From Spizellomyces punctatus DAOM BR117 (lineage: Eukaryota; Chytridiomycota; Chytridiomycetes; Spizellomycetales; Spizellomycetaceae), in contig NW_015971538.1 in assembly GCF_000182565.1 (NCBI RefSeq), positions 1,732,983-1,796,982 on the forward strand: a stretch of 64,000 nt of DNA. Reading direction: 5' to 3'. This document shows positions 21,678 to 32,775 of the stretch, one piece after another (the stretch's first letter is position 1; every line of letters begins with the position of its first letter). Position numbers and translations under genes: made by a program. The notes under the pieces were generated by a model. That model saw nothing but the letters and a program-made list of their open reading frames with translations, did not search any database and was not told the origin of the DNA.

Positions 21678-23243
21678 TCATTTTGAAATCAGATCCGTTG
21701 CATTGTCTACTGCTGCCCTAGCACTATCCCTATATACTACAAAGTGCCCCTGCAACTGTGCTGGACTCACACTATGCAATTTCAGATTCAATTTTTTCAC
21801 AAATTCATTCGCCAGCGCTTCTTCTCCCTCAAAGAATCGCAAAAACATTTGACGTGCTTGTTCGTCACTTGCATTGTCCAACAACAGTTTGACATCCACA
21901 CGACCAGGCCTTATCAGTGCTGGGTCGAGACGCTCTACGTGGTTGGTTGTCATGAAAATAACACGTTCCTCCGAGGATGTGACGCCATCCAGGGCGTTCA
22001 ACAATCCACTAAACGTTACCATGGACTGGTACCTATCATACAAGAGTTTGAAAACCACCCAAGGCCTAACCCTGCGTACAAGGGAACATACCCTTGCTTA
22101 TCTGTTTGCGACCGATTGATAAACGCCGCGTCTACATCCTCCAATAGAATAATACTACGAGGCGGTGCGTGATTCAACAAATGACTCAGCCGGTCATCTG
22201 TCATTCCCCGCTCACTCAGATTCATCACGCAAATGTTGTATTCTAATTCACCCGCGAGGGCTTGTATAAAGCTTGTTTTGCCACTACCTGGTGGTCCATA
22301 TAGGAGGTACCCCCGTCGGTATGGTATGCCTATAAGGTAACAATGAGTAACCTGGGTGGAATAAAGGATCAAGTGAGAATATGCACCTCGATCGTGGTAC
22401 CATTTGCCGCCAGAGAGGAATGCCTTCACATCCTTGTGTATCATCTCTGCAATACCTCCGTCCAAAACAACCGAGGCGATGGGTCTCCTCTTTCGAGGGT
22501 TACCAAAAGGTCTCCAATCCGGTCCGTAACTGGTATAAACGACTGTTTTGCCCTCTTCTTTTGCCAGTGCGGCTTTTTTGGCCTCTTCCAGCATTTGTGT
22601 CAGTAGCTTTCTATCCCGACTAAGTGTAGTCAACGTGATCGTCTCCCATGGAGTTCCGCTTTTAAGGTCGATCATGTTCCTCTCGCGTTGACGCTCCACC
22701 TTGAGAAAAGGGATATCAGATTATGGCCATCACCGGCATACCACCGCTGCATGAAGGTTACCTGAAACCAAGCTCCCTGATATTTGAAAAAGTGCCTCCC
22801 GGGTCCTGGCACGAGCGAGAAATGACTTGAGACGCTCCCGTTATCTCGTCTGACAAATGACGTCTCGACAGCTAGTTGGTGCGCATTCCTTCGCGCCCCG
22901 TTGGTACTCATCCACTGCAAAAACCAGGCATAGCTTTGGTCCTTGCTTGGTATTTCCAAAGTGACCAGCAGTCGCCGTCGTGCCAGTGTCACGCCATGAA
23001 CAGCTCCTTGTCGAAGTACCGCCAAACTTGCAGTTACTCCTATAAGGCCAAATCTGAATTTACAGGTAAGCGAGAAAAGAGTTATAGCAAGCACCACCGT
23101 AATTATTACCCTGCCGAGAAATAGGGGTTATTCCCAAAGACATCTAGTAACCCCCCGGAGGGTATGGAGCTTGCCATGTTGCCCAGAAAGGTTGGATAGT
23201 TGCTGAACGCGCTGCGCGATCTAGTAGCCCCCGGTGTTTCCAT
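21678..23243 (-). CDS. BCS1: Mitochondrial chaperone BCS1 (AAA ATPase)
   Basis: BCS1 is an inner-membrane AAA protein that moves the folded Rieske iron-sulfur protein across the membrane for complex III assembly. Six exons with short introns are in phase. [14 protein letters not shown] is the conserved start of the N-terminal membrane/targeting region. The BCS1-specific domain contains ITLEIP-type and SYAWFLQWM strings. The AAA module has Walker A (GPPGSGKT), Walker B ([11 protein letters not shown]), sensor ([12 protein letters not shown]) and the arginine-finger region ALIRPGRVD. The start is uncertain: ATGs at 23288, 23243 and 23177 are all in frame. The nearest ones crowd the divergent mL50-like start at 23327. 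Confidence 0.92.
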
Positions 23244-23326
23244 GACAACATTTCGTTCGGGCAGTCTTGAACTATTCAACGAGGCCATATGCAGATCCCA
23301 AACTTGCACCATTCTGCAAACTTATC
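23244..23326. promoter_or_regulatory. Very short divergent region between BCS1 and mL50-like genes
   Basis: Fewer than 100 bp separate the inferred starts of two nuclear genes for mitochondrial proteins, so their promoters must overlap each other's 5' ends. No named element was identified. Confidence 0.3.
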
Positions 23327-24112
23327 ATGAGGTTTATTCGCTCCTCCATACACCTTTCCGCCAGGGCTGCCCGCCGGGCAAAGCCAAGCGCAGCTCTTCG
23401 GGCCACTATTCCTCCGTTTGCCTTGAACTCTCCATCACAGCGGTTGCTCGCCAGCATCAACAGACAGGCAGCTGCCCTCCACACAGCTGCACCCACTTTG
23501 GGGCTCTTGGACGCTTTCAAAAACACTGAAAATGCCACCACTACGGGAGAGGCACTAGGTCTTCCCCTCGCCGCCGTCGACGAGTCGGAAGAATCGGAAG
23601 AATCAAATAGGTGGGTAGTGTAGGACGGTCGTAGGCTTCGATGCGAATGTTAAAATCTTAGTCTCCACAGAACGCCAGAACGGTCACCACCAGAACCAAT
23701 ACCAGCAGAACTAATTGATCAGGCTGTGCAACAAGTTGTTGAGCAACATGTAGAGCTCAATTCGCCAGAAGGATGGAAAAGCATCGAGCTCGCGTCTCCA
23801 TCATTAAAGTTCAAGGTTCGCTTGTGAACACTTTTGTTTCTTGTTGACCACGAACGAAGCTGATATGGGCCTCATTGCCAGATTGTTCGTGGGAGCATGG
23901 CTGCTTGCGGGAGACGCATCTCAAATGTCGATCTCACAAACTGCTTGACTGTTCAGGACTTGTTGGACGTCTTGCACGGCCGACACAAACAAGATGTGTT
24001 TGATCCGTACAGCAAGGTGGACACCGTGGAACAAATGTTCCAAGAGAGGTCTGCAGATCTCCCCCCAAATGTGTACTTTCTTCCCCGGGACACTCCACGT
24101 GCTCGTGTATAG
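23327..24112 (+). CDS. Probable mitochondrial large-subunit ribosomal protein mL50
   Basis: Three exons with introns at about 23610-23667 and 23816-23881 are in phase. The N-terminus MRFIRSSIHLSARAARRAK is a strong mitochondrial presequence, with many Arg and Ser and no acids. The mature part carries WKSIELASPSLKFKIVR, CGRRISNVDLTNCLTVQDLL and LPPNVYFLPRD, which resembles the MRP-L50 family pattern (strand, GRR-I-x-x-x-x-L, then a hydrophobic DLL helix and an LPPNV motif). That match is from memory and moderately weak. Mitochondrial targeting is much safer than the family call. Its neighbours BCS1 and CMC1 are also mitochondrial biogenesis genes. Confidence 0.55.
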
Positions 24113-24390
24113 CACTTCCTTTTGCAATATCCATATCATTATTTCTTCAATATAGTCAATTTATTCTCACATCTATGTGTTGATCATCACAATATTATTA
24201 TGGAAGGTGCCCCCTCATCAGAGGCGGTCAGTGTCCGATATGTACATGTTGCAAGAAATCGAGCCATCCCGGAAGACTGTGCGGCAACTCGAGGCATTGT
24301 GCGCCGAGCTGAGTTGGTGCGCGATTTCCTCCACCCGGCAAGCTTTCATGGTAGATCACATCCAAAAACATCTTAATGGAGGTTTGAGAT
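24113..24390. other. Convergent 3' spacer
   Basis: About 280 bp lie between the mL50-like and CMC1 stops. Short frames here have no recognisable content. Confidence 0.5.
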
Positions 24391-24818
24391 CTATTTGTCA
24401 TTGGAGTCTGCCGTTTGAGCGGCTCGTCGTTGAGCCTCCCGCCATTCCCTTTTCCCCGCTAGGAACTGTTCCCGACGCTTATCTCGTTCCTCATCGGTGG
24501 TATATTGGCCTAGGCAGTCGTTCAAGGCGCGGTTTTCTTTTTGGCATGCCCAATACACTGTCAAGGTTCTATTTCGCGTACATTGCACTAATTCTGTATC
24601 CATGAATGGAAGTCAGGTTCCGTTCTCCAACGGCTTAAACTCTGTAGTATTGTTAGTTACCTTCCAGATACTGCCTGCATTTTGTTGTTGCGTTCTTCTT
24701 CAAGTCGTTAAAAACGATTTCCTGTTGCCGCCACAATTGTTAGCGGACCATACAGGTATACTTAGACCAGTGAATTGCGCACCTCCTCTTTGTTTGTGAG
24801 AACCGTTAACACAACCAT
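24391..24818 (-). CDS. CMC1: CMC1-like twin CX9C mitochondrial protein
   Basis: Cmc1 is an intermembrane-space protein that supports cytochrome c oxidase assembly and is oxidised by Mia40. The last exon holds CTRNRTLTVYWACQKENRALNDCLGQY and a charged helical tail (shown in parts, CX9C second arm ACQKENRALNDC). Choosing the acceptor ending GATACAG in front of AATTAG restores the first arm exactly as C-x9-C (CRQYLEELVQC), which strongly supports that splice. The first exon is proposed to start at 24818 (MVVLTVLTNKEEVRNSL), but its donor (GTCTAAGT) is weak, so the first 17 residues are tentative. The short length fits the family. Confidence 0.72.
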
Positions 24819-25321
24819 GTTTCTAGGTCCAAATTGGGTTGTCCACTAGTCGATCAGCTGGCGACCAGAGGAAGTTTACCAGAGCGTTTCCATGTCAACA
24901 GGGGATATGAACGGCTTTTGATAAACTTGATCATTTTCGACTTCACTATCCAGACATGCAAGTAGGAACATGACCTTGGACATTAGCGAAAGATCTTTAG
25001 AATTCCTGACTCTAATACGATGGTTACATCTCCAGTATGATTCATTACCTACGGATATATCAGGCCGTTACATAGTCAAAGCTTTCAAGCGCTCGTATTT
25101 TCCATTCATGTGTTGAAAATGAATGCTGGATGACAGCAAACAAGCATCCTTAAATTCTCTGTAGCAAGAGGATATTGCTAAACAAATTGCTTATCGTAAA
25201 ATCCTACCAGAAACGAAAGTTGCTGCACTGATAGGCAATATATGAGTGGCTTAGCTGGCTGGATGTGCTGGATCACCTACTCGTCACTCTCGTCTGATTT
25301 GGCAATCTGAGCACTCCACCC
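24819..25321. other. Intergenic region
   Basis: About 500 bp lie between divergent CMC1 and CSN4 genes. No open frame of interest, repeat or RNA gene was seen. Both promoters should be here. Confidence 0.5.
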
Positions 25322-26686
25322 ATGTCCAATGTAAATGAACAGCTCTCTGCCATCGCCAGTTCTGCCCAGCAGAAAGAGCGTCCGGCGCATTACCGCTCGC
25401 TCTTGGAGTCAATTCTGTCTCCGTCCAACCGATTTCTCGACGAGCAAACCATAAGGGCGCTTCAAGAGATCATTTCGCACGCGATTGATGAAAGTGTTGG
25501 CTTGGTGGCCTCTCGACAGCTTTTACAGGATTTTATCACTCTCTTTGGGGGGTGGGGCCAGGGGAAAGATGGTGAGGTGGTCAAGCAAGTATGGGGCTTT
25601 GCTTTAGATACGATGCAGAGCCGGGCTGTCGCGTTTGAGGAGCAGGTACGGCAAAGTTGAATTGACGCTTGTATGCACAGGATTTTATTGTATACATTCA
25701 CGGTAGATATCGAGTGTCCGCGAAAAGCTCGCTGCAATTTATGAAGAAGAGGAAAACTGGTCAGAAGCGGCAAAGATGCTCCAGGGCATCCCACTGGATT
25801 CGGGCCACCGAAACGTATCCCAAGACTACAAGCTACGGATATACATTCACATTGTTCGTCTACTTCTGGAGGAAGAGGATGCGGTTTCAGCAGAGACCTA
25901 TATGAATCGGGCAGCTTTATTGATTGTCAACAGTGCTGATTCAGAGATGCAAATCCACTTCAAGTCATCCCAAGCGCGGATTCTAGACTACAAGCGAAAC
26001 TTTTTGCAAGCGGCGTCCAAATATCATGAGCTGTCTTATATGAGTGAAATCCACGACTCGGTTCGAATAACGCTGCTAATACAGGCAGTTACGTGTACAG
26101 TCTTGGCCGGTGCGGGACCACAGCGAAGTCGAATGCTTGCTACCTTGTACAAAGATGAGCGTGTACGTGAACGACCGGAACTCAAAGAAGGTGGAGTGTA
26201 TGGGATTCTGGAGAAGATGTACCTGGGTCGGGTCCTCCGAAAATCTGAGGTCGAAGAGTTTGCGGGTACACTTGCACCACATCAGCTAGCGAAACTCGGT
26301 GACGGAACAACTGTGCTAGACCGTGCGGTTATTGAGCATAACCTTCTGTCTGCGAGTAAGCTATACAACAATATCACATTTCAAGAACTGGGAAGTCTAC
26401 TGGCGATTTCCGCAGAGCAAGCGGAACAGACAGCAAGCAAGATGATTGTCGAAGGAAATTTGAGTGGAACGATAGATCAGATTGACCGGTTGATTCATTT
26501 CAAGAAAGCACACGTCTTGCCCTCTTGGGATGCCCAAGTGTCGGGCCTCTGTCATCACCTTGATGGAGTCGTCGAAAGCATACAGACCAAGTAAGTCAAA
26601 ATTTGAGAAACTGTCACTATATTGTGGGTCCTGTTTTTCATTTCTATTGATCTAGGTACCCGGATTGGGTTGCAGGAAGATCATAG
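25322..26686 (+). CDS. CSN4: COP9 signalosome subunit 4
   Basis: CSN4 is a PCI-domain subunit of the COP9 signalosome, which removes NEDD8 from cullins. Three exons (25322-25645, 25707-26590, 26656-26686) total 1239 nt, 412 aa, close to human CSN4 (406). The N-terminal helical repeats contain [18 protein letters not shown] and the very conserved [20 protein letters not shown]. The PCI winged helix holds [19 protein letters not shown] and a following [13 protein letters not shown] strand. The last exon encodes only nine residues (YPDWVAGRS) after the split codon. Presence of CSN4 suggests the organism keeps a full-type signalosome. The gene is followed on the same strand by PCF11. Confidence 0.93.
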
Positions 26687-27442
26687 ATGATGATTATTCC
26701 ATCACAAATTATGAATTGTATATTTCAAGGATGTAAATCACAAGAATAGCAAAAAGGACCAGATCTATTTTGGTGATTCATTGGCATTCACGTCGCCTGC
26801 GCCACTCCCTCATGTGATCTATGAAAAGGTGTGAGACAATTTCCGCGACTTTCCCCTCCACCAGACAACTTGCGAAGACCATCATCGCCAATCACCATCC
26901 TTCAAGCTTGCCGGCGTAGCAACCGAAGCAGTGGACTTCTTGGACCTTTGGCAGACAGGCTCATATTGAACGTGCAGGATTGATATTGTGTCATTGCTAC
27001 TGGGTACTCTTTATCTTTTTTCTTTTCTCTTTTACTGAGGGATTTCACCACAATAAAACAAGTCTGGGGTCATAGCGTCTGTTTTTTTGTCGGGATTTCT
27101 GTTATTTGGAACAAGCGGCCATCAGTGTTGCAAAAAAAAGAGAAAGTTAAAGAAAGAAGCACTCTGGGTTGGGACATAAAAAACGACAAAAAAAGGAGGG
27201 TCCACTGCAAAATAGATTCAAAAACGTTTTTTTCTTCCTTTTGGTTGCGTGTTGTGTGTGAAGCAAGTCTGGGACCTGTGTGTTGCGGGTGCCAAGGTTG
27301 TTTTGTCTTCCGTCCAGCTCGGTTGGCTTCGTCTTTGGATCATTCGTCGTTTTCGGGGTTTAAGCGCGCCATACCACACAGTTTGCCGATTTACGTCAAA
27401 GTCCAAACTGCCGACGACCCGCTTCGTAAAAGGTAGCAAAAA
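26687..27442. other. Intergenic region upstream of PCF11
   Basis: About 750 bp. It holds the CSN4 3' end and the PCF11 promoter and leader; an A-rich run lies near 27130-27200. A plus-strand frame at 27125-27436 is Lys/Cys/Phe-rich with no recognisable domain and probably represents leader sequence. Confidence 0.5.
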
Positions 27443-30400
27443 ATGACGCACGCTAATGCAGCTGAACTGGAGGCAATCCGGTTAGAATATCGGGCTTCTT
27501 TGGCGGATCTCACGTTCAACTCTAAGCCAATCATCACCAATCTGACCATTATCGCACAAGAAAATACTCCTGCCGCCCCAGCTATCGTCCAAGCCATTGA
27601 GGACCAGATGCGAAATGTAAGTGGATTTGCGAGATGCTCATGGATTGTTGAAATAATCAGAGCAGAGAAAAGTTTTGGATCAGTTATTGGCCGTTTTTTT
27701 TACTACTCATGTCAACTTTGGGCATAGAAAGCTACTCTCCCTAATCTTTTTTCGTTTCTTTTCCAGGCACAGCCGAAGCAAAAGTTACCAGTATTGTACT
27801 TGATGGATTCCATCATTAAGAATGTCGGCGGTATTTATATCAACCTCTTTGCACGCAACATTGTCCGCATCTTTGTCTCCGCCTACGAAATGGTCGATGC
27901 GGATGACAAACAGAGATTCTTCAAAGTGCTGAGCACCTGGAAAAGTCAACCGACTGGTCCAATATTTTCTAACAATATAATGGCGGGTATAGAAAGCGCT
28001 ATGAGGAAGGCCGCAGGGCAACCTAGACGGCGACCTTCACTTGGACAAATTCATGTAAATCCTAATTTTGTGGTATGTTTGGAGTGTTCAGCCTTACTTG
28101 CCGTCATCATTCTGATCAACCCTTTGTGTTTCAGGCTCGAGGGCAGTCATTCTCACCACAATCCACTACTGCATCACCCAACGTTCTGACCATGCCCACT
28201 AATCAACCAAATTCACAAGATCGGTCTGCTACTCGTAGGTACGGTGCTAACACTCCGTATGACCGACCACAAGGCGGCCGCGGCCGACCGGAATCTGGCC
28301 CACAAAGACGAGGTAACAGAGCAGAAGGCAGACTCGATACCCGCCGTCACCCCTCTCCCATCCAAGACGCTAGGTTATCTGACAAAGGATCGGTACGTGG
28401 AAGTTTGATAGGGATACACGGCCGTTCTTTCCCAACCGAAGGTTGTCTGGACATTGTGTGGTTCTGCATATATCTATTAGCGCGTAGTACTTTGACGGGT
28501 GGCATACTTGAAAGCGCCATTTGCAGTAGACTTGTAAAATGTTGTAGACCCATCTCTGTACACAGTCTGTTGACACCTCGGTTAGGGCTGATGGACGGCC
28601 TATCCCATTTCCGGGCTTCTTTTTCTTATGTCGTACTTATATTCCTCTTTTTCTTTGCGCAAATTTCTCTTTTCTTTTAGTATGCCCAGGGCCCATCAAC
28701 CCTAGCATTTGGCAATGGACGATCTTCAGGGCTCTCACCAGCGATTCCCTCAGTTACGACGGCGACACCTATTTCCCAGCCTTCGATGGCATTGGATGTA
28801 GTGTCTCTGCAGCAGCAAATTCAATCTCTACTCGCTCAGAAAGAAGCGCTTGCAATTCTTAATCCGCTGGATACTTCGAATGCTGGCCACATTCAAGTAC
28901 TTACCCAGGTTTGTAATATTTATGAAAGCATCCTGGATCATTCGATTAAAGTGCTGACCCAAGTATATCAATGTATTTCCTGGTCCGCTAGCTACTTGGA
29001 GCTATGCAGAACACTGCCTTAGATGCGGCTTCTATACAGCAAATCGCTCAAATGTTACAACAATACGCATTAGCATCCGTTCCCGCCGTTCCTCTACCAC
29101 AACCCGTAGCACCCCCTGCGCAACTTCCTCCCATTCTTTCCACAATCCTCCCTTCTCAACCTCTACCCCTTCCGAATGCCAGCATGGGTTTTGGTATGTC
29201 GGCGGCACCCTTTTTGCAACGAAAGTACTCGACACCAGGTTCTGGATTGGTTACTCCACACGCTGTTGCCGGCAATCTTTCGGGTGGTGTGCAAGGTCTT
29301 TTAGCTAATGCCTCTGCCCTCGATGGATTGTTGGACACGCTAAAGTGGGCCTCGGGATCCTCGAAGACGGGCACCATGATCGGGAATCTACCATTTGGGT
29401 CTGGTATTGCAGTACCGTCCGCTGTGGCACAGGATGATGGGGCGGTTATTGGTGGTGGGGAGCATGGTGGAGGCCGGGTCCGAACCGTGAAGGATTTGCC
29501 GATTATTAGATTGGTAAATGAGGATATCAACAAGTGAGTTGGCAACAGTGTTTGAATTTAGCGTCTAATTTAAATTCTTACAAATTATGGCAATCAATTT
29601 CAGGACCTACCCAAATGCCGTGGAACTCCTTTACGAAGCATTGGACCTCCAATGCAGACAATGCGGTACACGATACATGCGGAATGACACGGGACGAGGA
29701 AAAATGGATGCACATCTTGATTGGCATTTTCGACAAAATCGCCGAGCAAAGGAAAAGGCAAAGAAGGCGATATCGCGTGATTGGTTTGTTAGTGAGGAGG
29801 ATTGGATCAAGGAGCAGGAAGTGGATATTAAGGATCGTAAAGGTATGTGTATTGGATCTTTGTGTGGTGGATAATGGGAGAGTGATTAATGTGTATATTT
29901 GTTCTTTTTCAGCACCAACCCTGTTTTTCGAAAACGACAAAACTGTCGAAGAAGCTGTTGAAGAGGTTTCCAATATTCCTGCGGAAGGTGAAACGAATCC
30001 ACGATGTACAGTATGTCAAGAACCCTTGGAAAAGTTTTATGATGAGGAGATGGATGATTGGATGTTGAGAGCTTCGGTTAGGGTTGATGGAAAGGTATGT
30101 ATAGGGTTTTGTTTTGGAAGGGTACCCTTGTATACTGAATTTGTACGTTATTGTAGTTGTATCATCAAGCATGCTACCAGGATGCCCAAAAGGATGGTAT
30201 CCCGTCAACGAATGGAACGCAAGTCATTTCTCCGTCTACTGGGAAGCGAAAACGTGAGGATCAAGAGGAGACTCTAGCACGGGAGGGCAAAAGTAATAGT
30301 CCACCTCAAATTATTGCCATACCTACGCCGCCGCACCTGATGGCAGCGTCCCAACCATTGATACCCATCGGAAGTGTGGCACTGGGAGAGGGATTGACTG

Positions 30401-30516
30401 GGCTGGTATCGGGTGTGTCAGCTGCGTCTTTGTTGTCATCGTTGGGAGCTGGAAGTATGGTTGGGAATGCGAATGTGTCAGAGGATGTTGTGAAGCGATT
30501 GAAGCTTTCCGGATGA
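27443..30516 (+). CDS. PCF11: Pcf11-like pre-mRNA cleavage factor
   Basis: Pcf11 binds the RNA polymerase II C-terminal domain and drives 3'-end cleavage and termination. Eight exons (27443-27616, 27767-28072, 28135-28392, 28681-28908, 29010-29533, 29604-29842, 29913-30094, 30157-30516) sum to 2271 nt, 756 aa. Residues about 1-135 form the CTD-interacting domain ([19 protein letters not shown]). A disordered Arg/Pro/Gln-rich middle follows, including a glutamine-rich helix. The C-terminal half carries two zinc-binding elements: [10 protein letters not shown] with [10 protein letters not shown], and [15 protein letters not shown] with [10 protein letters not shown], both typical of Pcf11. Ordering and phase of every exon agree. 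The tail has a basic KRKRED patch. Confidence 0.9.
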
Positions 30517-30851
30517 AATTTTTAGCGGAAATTATAATGTTTTCCGATTTTTTTTTTTTTGTTTGACTTCTGACTGTGATAGCACTCGGGATTGAGTGAT
30601 GTGTGTCTTGGCGTCGTTATCGAGAAGGGATTGATTGTACTGCTGATTTTTTCTGTTATGATGAACGGAATACATTTGCATCATGATCCATTTCTTGCGA
30701 GATTGTACACAGTTGCATTTATCACATTATGCGATCAGATCTTTTTGCAAGCATGAAAATAAAGATTCCAAAAAAATATACTATGATGTGTATTATACAT
30801 AATGTTATAGAAACCCGTATTAACGCGATGGAATTCGTATGGTAAGCCCCC
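30517..30851. other. Convergent 3' region
   Basis: About 335 bp of A/T-rich untranslated sequence with a poly-T run near 30549-30560. No gene was seen. Confidence 0.55.
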
Positions 30852-32230
30852 TTAAATGACTTGAATGATAACCTTTCCTGTAGCACGGCCCTGTTTCTGA
30901 CGGGCAAAAGCCTATCATATGTACACGAGATCAGTATGTAGGAACGAGGCAGCGAACGATGCTGATTTGGGCACTTGCCTCGCGGACACCTTCAAGCGTG
31001 AATGGGAAGGTACTGTCTACCAAGACTTTGAGCTTTCCTTGGTCGGCTAGGTTACCAATTTCCGCCAATTGTGTTCCGTTGGGACTATATATAAATGTTC
31101 CAAATCATGATTTAGTTTAAAACTTTTATCAAACTAGAAAAACAAAAAAACAATTCAAACGAACCTCATAAACAAATAATGGTAATCAATATTTTTAGAG
31201 TTTGCCGCCCATCGCAGTTTGTAGGTTAAGACGTCCAAGACTTTTCCCATGAAAAATCCGACGGGAAAGACAGCGTTTGCTTCTTCGCTGTTTGGAAGGG
31301 CAGCAATGGAATAGAGTGTGCCGCCGGGTTTGAGGATTGCGAATTGTTGTTTTGTTTCGCCGGTTGTGTCAATGGCCCTTTTTAGTAAAGTATTAGTTTT
31401 TGTATGTAGATGAGCAAAAGAATGGACTGAATACATACATGTCATAGTCTTTCAAAACCTGGGTGTAATCCTCCTTTTTATAATCAACGACGACATCTGC
31501 GCCCAAATCCTTGACGATATCAATCTTGGCTTCACTGACAGTTGTAGCGATGGTTTCAGCGTTGAAGAGGTGTTTGGCGAGTTGAATGGCCATGACGCCG
31601 ATACCGCCCGCACCGGCGGGAATGAAGATTTTGCGGGAGGGTTTTGAAGCAAAGCCGGATTTGTCGAGAACTTGGTAGGCGGTTAGACCTGTTAGGGGAA
31701 CTCCAGCTGCTTGGACGTGTGTCAAGGATTTTGGTTTCAAGGCTAGTTTTTCCTATATAAAAATGTTGTTGAGATTTTATCCATATTTTACATGATGAAA
31801 AGCAATGTTTTGGAGTAAAAACAAAATGCTCACCTCTGTCGAAACAACATATTCGGCGACAGTACCCACTTCTGACTGCCCGATCCGTCCAAAGACTTCA
31901 TCTCCGACTTTGAATTTCGTTACACCCGATCCGATAGATGAGACGACGCCAGAGACGTCGTATCCTGTGCGCAAGGGGAAACTTTCCTTGACAAGCATTT
32001 TCAGCTGGCCTTCTGCGCGCTTCCAATCGACTATAATGAACAAATGATGAATGTTTGTATAAAAGTTTGGAATCACATTATAATGGAAACATACTAGGGT
32101 TCAAAGACGCAGCATGGACTTTGATCAACACGCTGTCGGGAGCGTCAGCCGTGGGGATAGGCAGGTCGGAAATGACAATCTTATCGGGTCCTCCATAGGA
32201 TGTAAATTGTGCTGCTTTATAGGTTGCCAT
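30852..32230 (-). CDS. MDR-family quinone-oxidoreductase-like enzyme
   Basis: Medium-chain dehydrogenase/reductase of the zinc-free quinone reductase/zeta-crystallin type. Six or seven exons run from the ATG at 32230 (MATYKAAQFTSYGGPDK) to a TAA at 30852. The N-terminal GroES-like fold has GYDVSGVVSSIGSGVTKFKVGDEV. The coenzyme domain has AGAGGIGVMAIQLAK, the Rossmann NADPH loop, and DLGADVVVDYKKEDY. The C-terminus ends FARQKQGRATGKVIIQV, typical of this family. Structural and catalytic zinc ligands of alcohol dehydrogenases are absent, supporting an NADPH-dependent enoyl or quinone reductase. The true substrate cannot be told. It is convergent with PCF11. Confidence 0.88.
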
Positions 32231-32416
32231 GATGCTTTCCTTTCGTGCAAGAGTTTGGTATGGGATATGTCAAATAGCGAGGGTGAGAAGCGGGGACGAT
32301 ACCCCAGCAAAAGAAATACTTTAAAAAGACCTTGGATATGTCATCACGATTGCCATTTGTCATCATCGCTTTGGCAACACACAGCGCATTATTATTAAAA
32401 AAAAAGGGCGTGCAAA

Positions 32417-32677
32417 ATGCCCCAACGGCTGAATTACCCTACCGTTGTCCGCCCTCGTTCAAAACAAAAAAAAAAAACAGCACGGCAAAAAAACCAGCTC
32501 AAGGTGAGTAAGTTTGGGAGTGTTACCGGACACGTACGGACAAAAAGCAGACAAAAAGCACCAAGAAGAAACTTGTCATTTGGAACACCTTTTGCAAGTT
32601 GGAACACCTCTGTGTGGAAAAGCTTTTTGGATGTTGACGCCGAAATTCGAACTCTCGCATCACATCCAGTCATGTGA
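32417..32677 (+). CDS. Possible small Lys-rich ORF
   Basis: An ATG at 32417 opens a basic frame (MPQRLNYPTVVRPRSKQKKK). It can be read unspliced to 86 residues. Alternatively, at a GTGAGT near 32504 it can splice to an exon beginning QTKSTKKKLVIWNTF and stop after about 58 residues. Neither product is recognised. The unspliced version runs over the tRNA-like element at 32638-32700. The composition may simply reflect an A-rich promoter between two genes, so this is a weak call. Confidence 0.2.
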   Translation: MPQRLNYPTVVRPRSKQKKKTARQKNQLKVSKFGSVTGHVRTKSRQKAPRRNLSFGTPFASWNTSVWKSFLDVDAEIRTLASHPVM

Positions 32678-32700
32678 TCATATCGACTAAGCCATCGGCG
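32638..32700 (-). tRNA. tRNA-like element, probably a relic
   Basis: On the minus strand, 63 nt begin with CGCCGA and end with TCGGCG, a perfect six-base acceptor-like pairing. After the 5' arm comes TGGCTTAGTCG, a full match to the Pol III A box. Next is a perfect 7-bp hairpin (ATCACAT/ATGTGAT) with a six-base loop, then GTTCGAATT, one mismatch from the B box. A TTTT run follows about 20 nt downstream. It is about nine bases too short, and the T arm cannot pair properly, so a functional nuclear tRNA is unlikely. No anticodon is assigned. Confidence 0.3.
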
Positions 32701-32775
32701 AGAGAGGACGAGCTTGGATTGCATGTGCAATAGTTGGGCGGACACCTTTTGTTCGGAGGCGACCTGGCAATCGCG

